This document shows, piece after piece, positions 40,013-52,782 of a stretch of DNA of 64,000 nucleotides. The position numbers and the translations under genes were made by a program. The stretch's first letter is position 1. Every line of letters begins with the position of its first letter. The notes beneath the pieces are model-generated. The model was not told where the DNA came from. It searched no databases and saw only the letters and a list, made by a program, of their open reading frames with translations. Origin of the DNA: Trichoplax sp. H2 (taxonomy: Eukaryota > Placozoa > Uniplacotomia > Trichoplacea); NCBI GenBank assembly GCA_003344405.1, contig NOWV01000003.1:1054001-1118000 (forward strand), written 5' to 3'.

Positions 40013-41694
40013 TCATAATTTTAACAACACACGAACTTTTTGTACCACAAACAGCATGACCGCATTAGCTGGAATAGAACGCATCAGGCAAGGCGTAAAA
40101 CCTGGTTTCGTGATTTTTAAAAAATTGACGAGTAAGATATTGATGGAACCTTTATGATGTAATTATTAGTTATCCAACATATAATTAATTATTACGTACC
40201 TCTATAAAATCTCTTCCAACCTTCTTCTTGGTATAAAGTTCGTATACATTGTAAAATGCTTGGATATTTCCTCTTTGTAACTTCTGAAGCATCAGCTTGC
40301 ATTGCTGATTTAATTACATCAGTAGGGTAAGTCACAAACCAGTATAAAAACCCAGCTATTCCACCAGAAAGGAGTAGATCTGAGGCTGATAAGTCGGCCG
40401 TAGTGCCCCCTACATTAATATTGATTTGATTTTAAAATTGATTTATGAGAAATTCGCCCTATTCATGTACGTATATTTAGTACTAATGACCATAGAAGAT
40501 CGCTTAGCGTCTATTATGTCATTACTTCGTTAAACTAAAACAAATTACACAATGGTTTCTGTGTATGAATTCCGATATAACCTTTTGGAGCCATATACGT
40601 CATCAATGCTTCAAAAGAACCAAAGTAAAAGGCATTGGATGGTATATTTCGTAGGCAGACAGCAGGTAATGCTTGATAGATTCCTCTAATTCCATATTTT
40701 TGAGATATAACACTAGCACAGTGGAATACATTACGATAACTGGCAGGTTGACCTTGTTTTACTTTCATAATTTCAGTTTGCATTTTAGACTTAAACTTTT
40801 TCAAAAATTATGCAAAGGAATTTGTATTAATTATTGAAACAAAGTATAGTTGCTGTGTTTTATTGCTATAGTTTAAAATTGGTATCTATCAGTATCTTAC
40901 CAAATCGATTGGTCCTTCTATAAATGAAACAATGAAGCCAGTATACATCCCACATCGGAAATATTCGCTGCCATTAAGTCTAGTATGGTTATCCTTATTT
41001 CGTTTAAAGAATTCTTGTGACTAGCGTAGTAAGAAAGCAAATTGAAAGTCAATTCTATTCGGTAAGAATAAGAGAAGTGAATAGACCGCATTAGCAATAG
41101 TGATTAATTACTATTTGATCTTGCTCAAAATGAGCTATTAGATTTACTGTTTACAGAGATAATTAATTCAGAATCCTACTGTGCTACTCATGCAAGCAAG
41201 AACACCGTACAAAGTTGGGTGTTCTTCATATCGATTTCAAACCTGAAAATATGTTGTAAATAAAGTTGCACGAAAAAACATTTGCCCGACAAGAGGGGAA
41301 CCTAAATACGTAGAAATCGTACACATATAATAATAATTTATTCTTCTGGTAGACTAATCAACTAGTATTGAATTAGATTCTAACCAGTATGGATAATGTA
41401 TCATTATGTATAATTATGTAATTGATATCATGCGCTCCGTGATCTCTTACCAACTCCTTTGTATAAACCGGCTATGCCTTCCCATCGCAATGTCTTTATG
41501 AAACAGTCACGCAATCCAACGTAAACTGGATTCGCTACACTTTGAGTCTGCAGTCGTACTTTCAACGTATCGAACGGATGACCAATCAAGCATACTGCTA
41601 TTCCCCCCAAAGTTCCTGAGATAGCGTTTTTAACAATTTTATAAGCATTAGACGGTGTCTGAACTTTAGCAATGTCTAGGTCAGGCATCTCCAA
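40013..41694 (-). CDS. Mitochondrial carrier family (SLC25) transporter, six exons, 311 residues
   Basis: Exons (minus): 41694-41451, 41301-41243, 41020-40901, 40795-40582, 40409-40200, 40101-40013, all in phase. The protein has the three tandem repeats of the family. Each repeat starts with a Px(D/E)xx(K/R) signature: HPFDTLKVRLQ at 39-49, GPIDLFKSKMQ at about 137-147, and YPTDVIKSAMQ in the fifth exon. Each is followed by an EG/YG..GLY.G-type motif (WEGIAGLYKG, YGIRGIYQ, EEGWKRFYRG). Such carriers sit in the inner mitochondrial membrane and exchange metabolites. The repeat-1 match (HPFDTLKVRLQTQS, Y.GLRDCF.KT) is closest to the carnitine/acylcarnitine and basic-amino-acid branch (SLC25A20/A29/A45-A48). 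The substrate cannot be fixed from sequence alone. Confidence 0.92.
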
Positions 41695-43243
41695 ATCGAT
41701 CCAGGCAAGCTTTCCACTGAGCTGGTGTTAGAAGTGTGCTGTACTCTGTACCATATTGCATATAACGAAGATAGTATAATATCTGAGACGAGAATAATAT
41801 AGAGAAAAAGGCAATTATCGCCTATTAGGCTATTTTTTATTTATAAATAGGCGCTCACAGTTAGTTTATCATTGCATACTAAATTTTACAGATACTGTAG
41901 TAGTAATTAATTTAATTTAATTTAGATCCGACTTGAGATCTGGAAAAGTACCGTAGTACCGTACTACCGTACTAATTGAAGCAATTTGTACTGTACTGTA
42001 GTTACCGCACGTACTGTACAGTACAGTACACATCACTCATTCACTCTCTCACTCTTATTCTGCTGATACTTGCGTCATTTAATTTTAGCTTTAAAATAAT
42101 TCATTTTTAGGATTTTAGAAACGTTATTTTATATTCGATGAGCTTTACAAACGATTAATAATATTGTTATTTTACACAGTACTGCTTTCTATCCAACTAT
42201 CTTTATATTATATATTAAAGTCTCTTCACCTACCTATCCGACTCTCGTTACTTTCTCGAACCTTAATGTACCATCATTCTGTACACGGTGTACAGCATAA
42301 AATGAAGTTGCCTCGGTACTTTACTAGGTCGCTACATACAGTAAATCTGTCCAGTCTAGGGTATCTAGCACTGAAATTCGACAACAAAGCACTTAGTCGC
42401 CAATTTTATTGCATTACTCTTATACAGTACTGAGTCATGCTAATCCATAAACTACGATAACTCTAAAGAATTCGGATATCGTGCATCTAGTAATCCAACG
42501 TATGTGGTATATGGATGTGCAATTGTGCATGTGTGTATGATATGTACGGTCTAAGCAAGCGGGTTGTTGGCTAGTATTACTAATATACTAACTTTTAGAG
42601 ATCAGTAATTAATTATGCAGCAATTAATTTCCATATCTATGAGATCAATCAATTTTCACAACATGCATGTGATAAAGTATGGAATCAAATTCCTTCTCTA
42701 CTTCTATATACAGTACAAATAAGAGTAATAGTATCTTCTCGATTGTATTTTATTATTTTTACTTTAAGTATTCTTCAGGTTAATGAAAGAGTTTCTATGC
42801 TGCAACGAATTTTCCACCTAAGTTTATTTTATTTTATTCCAGAAACACTTAGTGCTGTTCTAAGGATTAAATATTGCCAAATTGAAAGTTGAAAGAATAA
42901 GTATATCACTCTTTTTGTACGATATTATGACACATTTCATTTACCGATTAAATTCTTTAACAAAGAACATATATATCAAACATTAGTACAAATTTCATCT
43001 ATTGAATTATAGAGAATATCCAATTTATCGATAAAATTGAAATAACTATACGGTCTTCTCATTGTATCATATTTTATAGCAACACATACAGCTCATGTAG
43101 ATTCTGTTTGATCTAGCGAACGGGAGTTATAAATAGCTAGAAAGTTAACGACAATCAATATTCAAGATAAGGCTACAGCAGCTATGATGGGTCAGATGTA
43201 GATTCTCGAAAATATAGCTACATTAATTAAAGAAATTCTGCTA
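41695..43243. other. Intergenic gap with a palindromic repeat cluster
   Basis: 1.5 kb between the carrier ATG and the BPNT1 stop. The part next to the carrier (41940-42030) has GTACTACCGTACT and GTACTGTACAGTACAGTACA copies. The open frame at 42164-42433 (+) has no recognisable domain and no supporting splice pattern. No other gene is seen. Confidence 0.55.
41940..42030. repeat. GTACTGTAC palindrome cluster upstream of the carrier gene
   Basis: Copies include AGTACCGTAGTACCGTACTA at about 41947, TGTACTGTACTGTAG at about 41988 and CGTACTGTACAGTACAGTAC at about 42009. The cluster lies about 250-340 bp upstream of the carrier start codon. Confidence 0.85.
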
Positions 43244-46200
43244 TTAAATCTTAGAAAATGTGTTTCGAACGGATATTGGTATACGACTGACGTAGCGATC
43301 ATGGTTTTGCATCGTAGCAAGCACTCCAAATTCATTAATATGTTCAACAGTCTTATGATACTGCATATGATTGCCAAAAACATCTGTAAGTTTCCCTCCG
43401 ATAGTCTCCACAAGAGCTTCGCATGCACAAGTATCCCATTTTTTCGTTCCTTTGCTTGCATAGAGATATACATCAGCAGCACCTGCATATAGTTAGTAAT
43501 TATTAAGCAAGTGATTCAAAGCAGAAGTTAATTAAGTTACAATCTTGAGATGTCCTACACTTGAATGTACATAGATAGAATGAAAAAATTTGAAACTGAA
43601 CTTAACATAGATATCTGACTTGCATTTCTTATGCCTTGTTCTTAATAGAATTGTGCTGTGTTTACGCTCAAACGGATTGTTTTGCTTACATCAAAGAGAC
43701 ATATCAATATATCGAAGTATAATTACCTTCTAGTAGTAGAACGGTCTTGTACCCAGCACCCCCAACATGAAGAACTTTATCCGGTTTCATTGCGTTAATA
43801 GAGTCAGTGATAACTTGATTAATCCGTGATTTAGTTGAAATAACTATACACCTATCATTTGGCGGTGTCGTGTGAGCAAAGCCGTAGGTTCCAATGCCTA
43901 CAATACCATATAGTGTGCGCCCAAGCCGACTCTCACTGTTCTTATAATAAGGCTGGTGAATGATACCAGCAATAGGTTTACCCTCAAATGCAAATCCAAT
44001 TAGGACAGTTACATGGTCCGTGAAGCCTAGTCAATGCAATAGAATAACTAATTAATATGACGTACTCTACGAGCAAGTTCGATTTACAGTGTAAAAGGGC
44101 AAATTAGTTTGAATAGAAATGCAGAAATTTATCTTAAATTTTACATGTACAGGTAGATGAAGGAGTAATCTATTAACTTTTGCAAGTATAACATATTAAA
44201 TATCGTCCTAATTTGAAGTAATTCCATAAAAAAGTATAATCATCATTTTACAGTATTTTTAGACTAGAATAGCGTATCAGAGTCCTAGTAAGCTTATTCT
44301 TTAACAAATAGTAATGCCTATCATCAGGATCCAACATTGAAAAGAAACTGACATAAATACAATTTGCGAAAACCTTGTGCAAATTCTCTAGTTCCGTCTA
44401 ATGGATCAACCCAAACGACGACATCTTCTTCTTTTATACTGTGTATCTTTTCATGACATTTTAGTTTAAGAACATCTTCACTTGCATCAGAAGAAAATAA
44501 TTCTGGCGAAATATCATTTGGATCCAGATCCTAAGTAAGTTCAGCAAGAATATTTAAAATACTAATATCGTTATACATATTGAACTTATTCCAGCTAACT
44601 CGTTCAAATTTTATATAATAGCGGAGTGATTTCATTTAAATTAAGTCGTTAACAGTATTGATAACATTAAAAATAGCCCTCATCGCCATAATTTGTAATT
44701 GAGATACGCATATGAAAATTGTGTATGAAGGCGATCAAGTTATTATAAATTCATTCAGTATATGCTAATAAAGGGTTCTACGTATTAATGATTCTATGCA
44801 TTCTCAGATGTTCTTCTCATCCTACGGCATGAACATGGTAAAACTTTTAATCAAGTAGCTCTGTTTTCATATCTTATTTTTAAAAATATCGTACAAAATA
44901 TTTTATAATCTGGAATTGCAGCAATAAATTAAATATTCACTATTAGTTGTATACTCTCTATAATAACGTGTACGTACGCGTATAATACAGCCTTGTCTTT
45001 AACTAATTTCACAGTACAATATTAGGGAATCAATCTATAAATGTTTTAAGTGACGTAAATCTTTTTACGGTAACTTATTACACTACAGTCTATTCTTAGT
45101 TTGTCATAATATTAGGAACAATAATAAGATTAGCAATTGTTAATAAACACTATTCGTGAAGTTTCATTACTTCTTCTCCAATGATGGTTGCCTTTGGATA
45201 TTGCCTTATTAACGAACCGATAATATGCTGCTGAGCAACACGGTCAGCTTCAGTTTGCGGATCATTAATTCCCTATGTTAGATCAAAGATACAAGTTCAA
45301 CGATTAGCTGAGTAAGTTACCGTTGTGTAGGCTTGATTCTAGATACTAGTAACCGTAAAATAAGACTAATTTCCTATATAGATTAGTGCTTCAATTTCGT
45401 ACAAGTATACTTTCTGATAGGCGTAAGTAATTTAAGTGGCAATTATGACTGATTATTACAGCATAATACAGTATTTAGGACTAGTAATAGCTGATCCTGG
45501 TTACAATACAGTACTTATACCATAATCAATTTTATACACCTTGTTTATAAAGCAACTGAATCACTACGTTAATTGACATTAGCGTTGCAACAATAATATC
45601 GATGATAGCATTATCGGTCGTGTTCACTTTCATGGAATATTCAAGTACTGACTGTGAGTACGAAGGCATAATAAATATCGTCGGTGTACGATATAGTATA
45701 TTACACATATAATAATTAATCAAAGAAGATCAGCTTATATTGTCTACGACGAAAATTCCACATAAGTACAATTGTTACAAAAGGAAATTTATATCGAAGA
45801 GAACGAAAGCTAGGACTAGGAAATTGGACCCTACGGATCGCTACTGTCAGGTTTGTCCTCCCCGACATCTACCTACGGGACGATTCTAAAATGCTGACGA
45901 TCTCTCCATCGCTAGGAAGTAACAGTAAAATGCTGATTATTTCTTTTTGGCGCTAGTAGTATCTTTGTAGAAAAAAGATCTACATGAAGATCATTATTAA
46001 CAGTAAGTTATCCAATGTCAACTCTTGCTACTACTGTACCACCCTGGACGTTTGCTTGTAGGGTACTACAGTATTGTACAGTATAGCAGACGTAGAACAT
46101 AAACCAAACCTTTCTCAGGTCTACAACACAGTATATAGTATAATAAAGTGATATTAAACCTTTCTTAGGATTAATATATACTGTATTTAAAAGCGGATAT

Positions 46201-46519
46201 CATTGAAATGTACTATGTCGGTAATTAATTATAAAGTGTTGGAGTAATCACAGTATTCGTGCTTGATTACCTCATCCTAGGCTAGAATTAATATTCTAAT
46301 CGTAGACTAGTACTTCTGCTACCGGCGATTGCAGACGATATCCACTAAGTAGCGTGGTATGACAAGTGCTGGAAATATACACTTACAGTATATGAAAAAT
46401 ACCTTATCTATAACTTCAAGATGTCCAGTTTTCATAATTCTACGAATATGTTGGCCAGCCGAAGCAGCCAGTGATACGGACGAAGCCACCATTCGAAGCA
46501 AGATTGGAGCTACAGCCAT
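43244..46519 (-). CDS. BPNT1: 3'(2'),5'-bisphosphate nucleotidase 1 homologue, five exons, 304 residues
   Basis: Exons (minus): 46519-46403, 45272-45171, 44530-44374, 44026-43727, 43482-43244, all in phase. The enzyme removes the 3' phosphate from PAP and PAPS and is also an inositol polyphosphate 1-phosphatase, magnesium-dependent and lithium-sensitive. The metal-site motifs are intact: TIIGEE at about 68-73, WVDPLDGT at 113-120 and KKWDTCA in the last exon. DPQTEADR, VLIGFAFEGKPIAGIIHQPY, VGGAGYK and GGKLTDVFGN match BPNT1 closely. Length is close to the roughly 308 residues of vertebrate BPNT1. The start at 46519 aligns with the family N-terminus. An in-frame ATG at 46552 would add 11 residues. 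Confidence 0.95.
45273..46402 (-). other. First intron of the BPNT1 homologue
   Basis: 1.1 kb with a few GTACTGTAC-type copies (about 46060-46090). The open frame at 45532-45723 (-) shows no recognisable domain. Nothing else was seen. Confidence 0.6.
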
Positions 46520-48593
46520 CTTTTCTTTCTGGATTGGTGATTTGTGACGCAATGTTTAGTAGTGGTGATCAGTGCCTTGCAAAATAATATATACCAGTAT
46601 AGTCATGTAAATTCCTCCTACTTCCCTATTTGCCTGAACGTCTATTATTGATGCAATTTTTTATAGTCATCGTCATACTGTATACAGTACCGTACAGTAC
46701 AGCTACAGTAGTCCCTTAGTGGATTGTACCAATGCTTTAATAAAGCAAAGGGCCAGTGATTTGAATTGAATGTAAACCTTGCCTATTTCAATTTCTGACC
46801 TAATTAAAAGGATGGAAGTAATTTAAGCGTTTTGTATCTACACCGCCATATTTCGCCTCCAATTGCGTGTTATAGTGGCAATACAGTAAATCACAACTAT
46901 TTAAACAAACTGATTTATATATATTAGACTGATCGATTGCTCTGCTGTTGTTTCTGCCATTGGTGTACAGTAGTTTATCACCTTTATTTAATTGAGCCAT
47001 AGCCATATGGTTTTTTTTCGACTGTTTTGATTTGAGCTCTATATTCATCGTGCACGATTCCTAGATTTCTTCTTTGCCCGTAGCAAGTAGTAGAAATACC
47101 CGTTTGAAATGACCAGACACTGCTGTATACGGGTATCCAACAAGTCTACTTGTCGCGAATAATCATTAAAAATATGTGTATCGTTAGACTAACACACGAA
47201 GTCCGAACCGTAGCGTAATGTCATGTCTGATAATTTAATCATACTGTAATTATAACAGGTAGGTTCTAAGTTATAATAATCTTAGATTACAAATTATCAA
47301 CATGTTATGCTATCAAAATGCTTGTCTGTGTAGTGTCTAGCAATTGAGTAAACTTTAATATCTGTATAGTACGACGCTGCTAAGTTACAAAACGATCCGT
47401 TACTATTAGAGCGAGAATCTTGTAAAAAGGAAAGTCTTAAGACCTCTTCGGCTTTGCTTCACACGATCATTCAATGACTTTGCTAATGTATGTACAACAC
47501 AGCCTTCAATAAAGTCTATAAACTAGTAGCAAAGTGCGAGCTGCATTTTATGAAAAGTATCACTACTCAACCTCAAGATCCACCACACTACTAATATACT
47601 GTCGATACGTCATCACCATCTGTGCAGACAGCGATTTAACTTCTCAACATTGCAGTATAATCGAATGGGTCCCCATTATCTTTACGTTTAATATACTTTA
47701 TTTATTAACCGAAATACCTACTTATTGTAGTATCTGAGGATTTATTCCTAAAAACTATTCATCTCACGAGGTCAGACCTTCCTTATATCATACTCGTGTT
47801 TAATTAATTAATAATTATAAATTATATAATATAATATATATTTAACATATTACAAGTTTGGAATGATGCTGTTTCTGATCGAAAGAAAGTCTCAATGCTA
47901 GAAGCCATTGCTTTAATTTGCATGATTATGACCATTATATCATTTATATTTAGCAACTGCAATAATTTATTGTTATTTGGATTCAGGAAGCACACACAGA
48001 GTATCGTATTTAGTGGATAAGATACACACGGATAAGAAGATAATTCCACGGAGATTCTATCGACTATTCAATCTTTACATCAATTACGATTTCTAAACTA
48101 GCTAATTCTATCATTTTACTATTTCGTATGCAATCCACCTAAAGATAGGTATTCTCATTTCGTAATTAATGATACGATATTTCATCCGAAACTAGAGGGT
48201 AATTTTATATTGTTAATAATTCAGCTATGAAATGATATAACCGAAATTATCATGGTAAAATACTCAGTAAACTATGAAGAATTCATGTCTTGGTGTGACT
48301 ACCAAGTCGTGACTGAGGTAGGAAAAGCTTATCAATCGGTTATTTAGAATACAACATCCTTGAAGAATTTATATCTCGACTGAGGCATTAAATTATATCC
48401 AACGAGGCTATAACACTGTGTAATTAAAGAACTTCAGAGTGAAAATTACACTTACATTGCAAACACTCACCATACAAGACTTTTTACCTCAAATTAAGCT
48501 TAGAAATATTCTTAATTATAGCGGTTTATAAATTCACTCCCATAAGAATATTAATTAATCTTAATTGTGATGCTATCGAATAAAATTATCGAC
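46520..48593. other. Intergenic gap between BPNT1 and the RhoGAP gene
   Basis: 2.1 kb that should include the BPNT1 promoter and the RhoGAP 3' UTR. A palindromic copy group lies at 46675-46715 (GTATACAGTACCGTACAGTA). Open frames at 46800-47048 and 47822-48049 (-) and 47534-47737 (+) show no family resemblance. No gene is called. Confidence 0.5.
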
Positions 48594-51500
48594 TTATTCC
48601 TCAAGCATTGTACTACATAACCTATCTAATTCGGTTTGTAGTTGTGCATTCCTATCTTCTACAGTCAACCTATTACAAAAGAAAGCTAATAAATACGCTA
48701 TTGATAAAGATCGATTCATGTATTAGTTGTTCTAAAATATGTTCTTATCTATCATGATCTAGAATAAGAAAATTAATTAACAAATTTAGACCTTGCTCTT
48801 CTTTCGTATTTCAATTTAATTTGCAATACTCGGGTTGTTTTTCTTTCAGTTTCAAGCAATTTTATTAAATCCTTTAATTTGTCCTCGTATTCTGTCTTCA
48901 ATGTTTCCATTTGGCCCACTAACTTATCTACCTGACCTTTCAGTTTAGACTTTTCTTTTTCTAATATCGTAATTTCAGTACTAGCTGTATTGTAGGATTG
49001 AGCTGGAAATTTTTGAAAATATGTAAGTATGATTTATCAATGGTAAATACTAATCGTTTACTATCTCTATGTAATAAAGTTACAGTAATACCAAAATCAT
49101 TACAAGGATACTAATTTTAGTTGTTATTATTATGAGCAATAACTTTCGACTTACATAACTGCGAACTAGCAACTTCCAAATCTTGATAAATGTCTTCTGA
49201 TATAGTACTTTCTCTGCTCTGATCGCTAAGATTTTAATATAAAGAACAGAAAACAAAGCAAGATCTTAACAAGCAAGGCATCATTTATCCAATTCCTTGT
49301 TCATCAGAATTATTTGGCATGATAAAATGACTTCGTCTTTGCTATCTTATGCTTTGGCTATGTGGTCATTATAATATCAGGGTTACCTTTAACTATATTG
49401 TGAAATTAACAATTAAAGTTAGAAATCATTAAAGAAATTTCACTGAGCTAATAAATTCACAATACGCGCAATTCTATACAGATAAGTTGCTAGATAAAAA
49501 TCAGAAATTCTTTCTAATCTTTGCAATAAAATTATATGTCCTGTATTCAGTAATATTGCCAGCAATAAAATAAGCAATGCTATAATTAAACAACTATAGA
49601 TATTAATAAAATTCGGTAGTAAAGACAATTCAAACAAAAAATTGAGTGACAGATACACATGTGTAATTTTTACCTTTGTTAAACTATCAGAAATTCTTCA
49701 GCTATCAAATTAGGTGAAAATTTTATACAAATCGACAAGAATATGCGTATAAATGTAACAATGACAATTATACTCTACGCTGTAATAGATTTTAGTTCCA
49801 TTTGATAAGGAAATTATTTCCCAAAATAGAAATGTAATAAAAAGTTTGTGGGATTGACGCTAATAATTACCTGCCATCTGGTTTCGAAGCACTGATGACA
49901 AAAATGTCATTATAATGTCGAATTAAAACTTTCGTAATGTCAGCCAACATTTTGGTGCTTTTCATTAGCACTTCAGGGTCATGAAACTATAAAAAAAACA
50001 GTTAAAGATCTAGTAGTAGTTGAAAGAATAGTATATACCATCAGCATATATCCAATATGCATGCAAAAATTTCAGTAATTAAGGCCCTAATGATAGTTTT
50101 TCGAACACGATTTCATTTATTTGATCTTACATTAACGGTCAGCATATTGGGTCCAAATACGGTAGATAAGTTATCAATATCCATTTTATTCATCGATGAA
50201 TATTCTTGCACATCATTTAAAAATTTCCTGGAAGTGGTAATGAATCAATTATTTAGATCCCAGTTTTAGATCAGTAGCTAAATTTAAAAAAATTTTAGTT
50301 AAGAAATAATATTACTTCAAGGAATGATCTATTGTTAAATTATGGAAAAATAAAGCGTACATAAGGAACTTGACAAGGTCATAATTTACACTTGGAATTT
50401 CATTTAGTATTTGAATGATTTGATTGATACCTTTAAACTTATTTGCATCATATGCTAAAATAATTACATCAATGACAAAGTATCCGATTAGGATAACGAT
50501 TACGTATGCTAAAATCTCTCATATTAAAAATATATTCAACATCAAGGCGCCAATAGTCTAGCTTACTATTGATAGCTATCACACATAAATCATAATTTTC
50601 ACTCGGAATCAATGATTCTGGTAATTCTCGTAGATAGAGTTTTAGTAATGATGCGACGGTATGAATATCAGTCTCTTCTGGTATGATATAATCAATTCCT
50701 ACGAAGAATATAAAGGTCAAAGTTTTACCATAATATTTTAAATGGATATTTTACGTAATACTACGAATGTCTGTCTAATTAGCCTTTTTGTCAATTGGTG
50801 AATTAACAAGTACGTCCAATTAATTGCTTCTTTAATAACGAGTTATGTCATAGAACTATATTGTAAATATAGCTCCTATGGCAAGTCTTATTACTATTAG
50901 GGTTTCATCTACCGCGACATTGCTGAAATTTTTTTACTGTACTTATTAATATGGATAGAAGCATAGCTAGATCGGTGAGATTTTAAGATTTATTATACTG
51001 TTGCACACTCTCCGTAATTTATTGAAGTGAATATAAGACATATTAAACACTTTACTGCTACTGAAATATCGTAAAAAAAGCATATAATATATCGGAATAT
51101 TCAGGTATGAGGTTTTATCCAATAATCAGTATATGATGACACTTAAGTAGGTATACTATAAGAATGTACTAATGTGAATAGGGATTCAGTAATTTTAGAT
51201 TAAATAAGAATGTTTATCGTGACAGACACCAAGCAGTAAAGTAAGACTGTAATTATCAGGATAACTATAAAAAAAGATTAAGTTCATAGCTAAATACTTG
51301 CTATGTACTCTTTTACAATTTAATGTAATTATTATGAGTGAATGCACTCGATTTGCTATCTCTGTAACTCGATCTTACCTTCGTCGAAATGCGCCTTAAG
51401 GTCTTTAACTTTATTTGTATTGCCAGGAAGGCGGAAAAGACCTTCCTCGTCCAAGCCTGCAAATTAGTTATAAATAAACTATTTCATATTGATTTGTATT

Positions 51501-52782
51501 ACGGTAAAATAATAAATTGGTCTGATTTTTTCAATTTTTAGAATAAGAATAATGAAGAAGAGAAAAATCTGCACAAGTTGTCATCAGATATGGTTACGCT
51601 ATATCATGAAGTAGTAACCTGTTGATCGAATAAACTTGACGCTCTCTCGTACAACATTGGGAATAGAACCTTTGGATAAGGTAGTACTTTGGCGGCGTAT
51701 CACTTGGCTTAATCTCTGACCAAAAACTGCATTTTCTCTCTATACCATTTTTAAATATATATAGATGAAAAATTAAAATTGAATGATTTGCTATCTTTAC
51801 ATTACTGTATTTTAGCATAATTACTGGAATGATTTTCATTGAAGATGTTAATCATCATACAATATCTGTCGAATAGACTTGCTGTATAGAATTTACTTTA
51901 CTATTTCAGTATAAAAATAAATTACTTGATCCATTCCTTTCCTAATAGCTTTTATGGCATCTTCAATATCTTTAGCAGTGTTGGAACTAATGACATGATT
52001 GTCAGGAGGATCTTAAAAGGATTAAGATACATTAGCATAGTTTGGATACCCTTGATCTACTCATGAACATGTCATGAGCTTGACTGTATAGTAAATAGTA
52101 AAAATGTAGAGAAATAATGCATTTCTATAATCCTTTTCCCCGTAATACAAGTTAACTCTCACTGGATATTTCAAATCGATGTTCCCCATTTTCTATCGAA
52201 AGTTCATTAATAGTACAACCAATTAATGATACAGAACCTGCTACCTTAGTGTCCTGAAGAAGTTATAAAAGGTGATATTAACTGAAAATATTGATTAAAA
52301 GTTATTCTTTTTATCAAAATAAATTCAATTTAGAAGAAGCTTCAAAAGATATATAATATATCTTGAAAATTTGTGAGAATATGCTAACGATTTAAGAAAA
52401 AAATGATAGAATAGATTGCAATGATTAATAATATCTTACATCTTTTTCACGATAGTATTGCAACGACTCTAGTGTAATAACAATCCAGCGTTTTTTGGCC
52501 ATTCTATTCCATCCTGACGATTTCGAGATATTGAGATAGCCACTGAACAGGGACTATTTTGAATACAAGAGTAGATCAACAGGAATAAAGCTAGATAATT
52601 ATATTAAAGGTGTACATTATAGTTTCCTTTTATAAGCTCATTCTGACGATAAAATAAGATTGATATTGTCTTTCACCATTGTAAATGAAAGACTAACGAT
52701 TGATCAGTGACAAGAATTAAAAGAATCTTCTATTTCTTACGATTGAAGATAATTGTGATGGATTGTATCTAGTATTAGACAT
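48594..52782 (-). CDS. PH-RhoGAP-coiled-coil protein, ARHGAP22/24/25 (FilGAP) type, 13 exons, 451 residues
   Basis: Exons (minus): 52782-52741, 52553-52440, 52253-52163, 52011-51926, 51739-51619, 51456-51379, 50698-50585, 50454-50316, 50227-50131, 49986-49871, 49225-49155, 49002-48792, 48669-48594, all in phase. The first exon is only 14 codons ([14 protein letters not shown]); it was chosen because it gives an ATG, a GTAAGA donor and phase 0. A PH domain spans about 15-111 ([19 protein letters not shown]). A RhoGAP domain follows at about 120-300 with the arginine finger R160 in EEGLFRLPG, then [19 protein letters not shown] and [15 protein letters not shown]. The C-terminus from about 350 is a coiled coil. 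Such proteins inactivate Rac/Cdc42-type GTPases at membranes and are recruited by the PH domain and partner binding. The tail is short compared with vertebrate FilGAP, lacking a long linker. The exon 7 donor has an alternative two bases away from the chosen frame. Confidence 0.9.
50699..51378 (-). other. Intron within the RhoGAP domain coding region
   Basis: 680 bp between the arginine-finger exon and the LYLRELPE exon. It is AT-rich and no feature was seen. Confidence 0.6.

Noticed and set aside
42164-42433. 89-residue plus-strand frame in the carrier-BPNT1 gap
   Set aside because: Composition is low-complexity L/S/Y with no recognisable motif and no exon neighbours.
46800-47048. 82-residue minus-strand frame upstream of the BPNT1 gene
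   Set aside because: No family resemblance, and flanks lack clear splice or translation signals.
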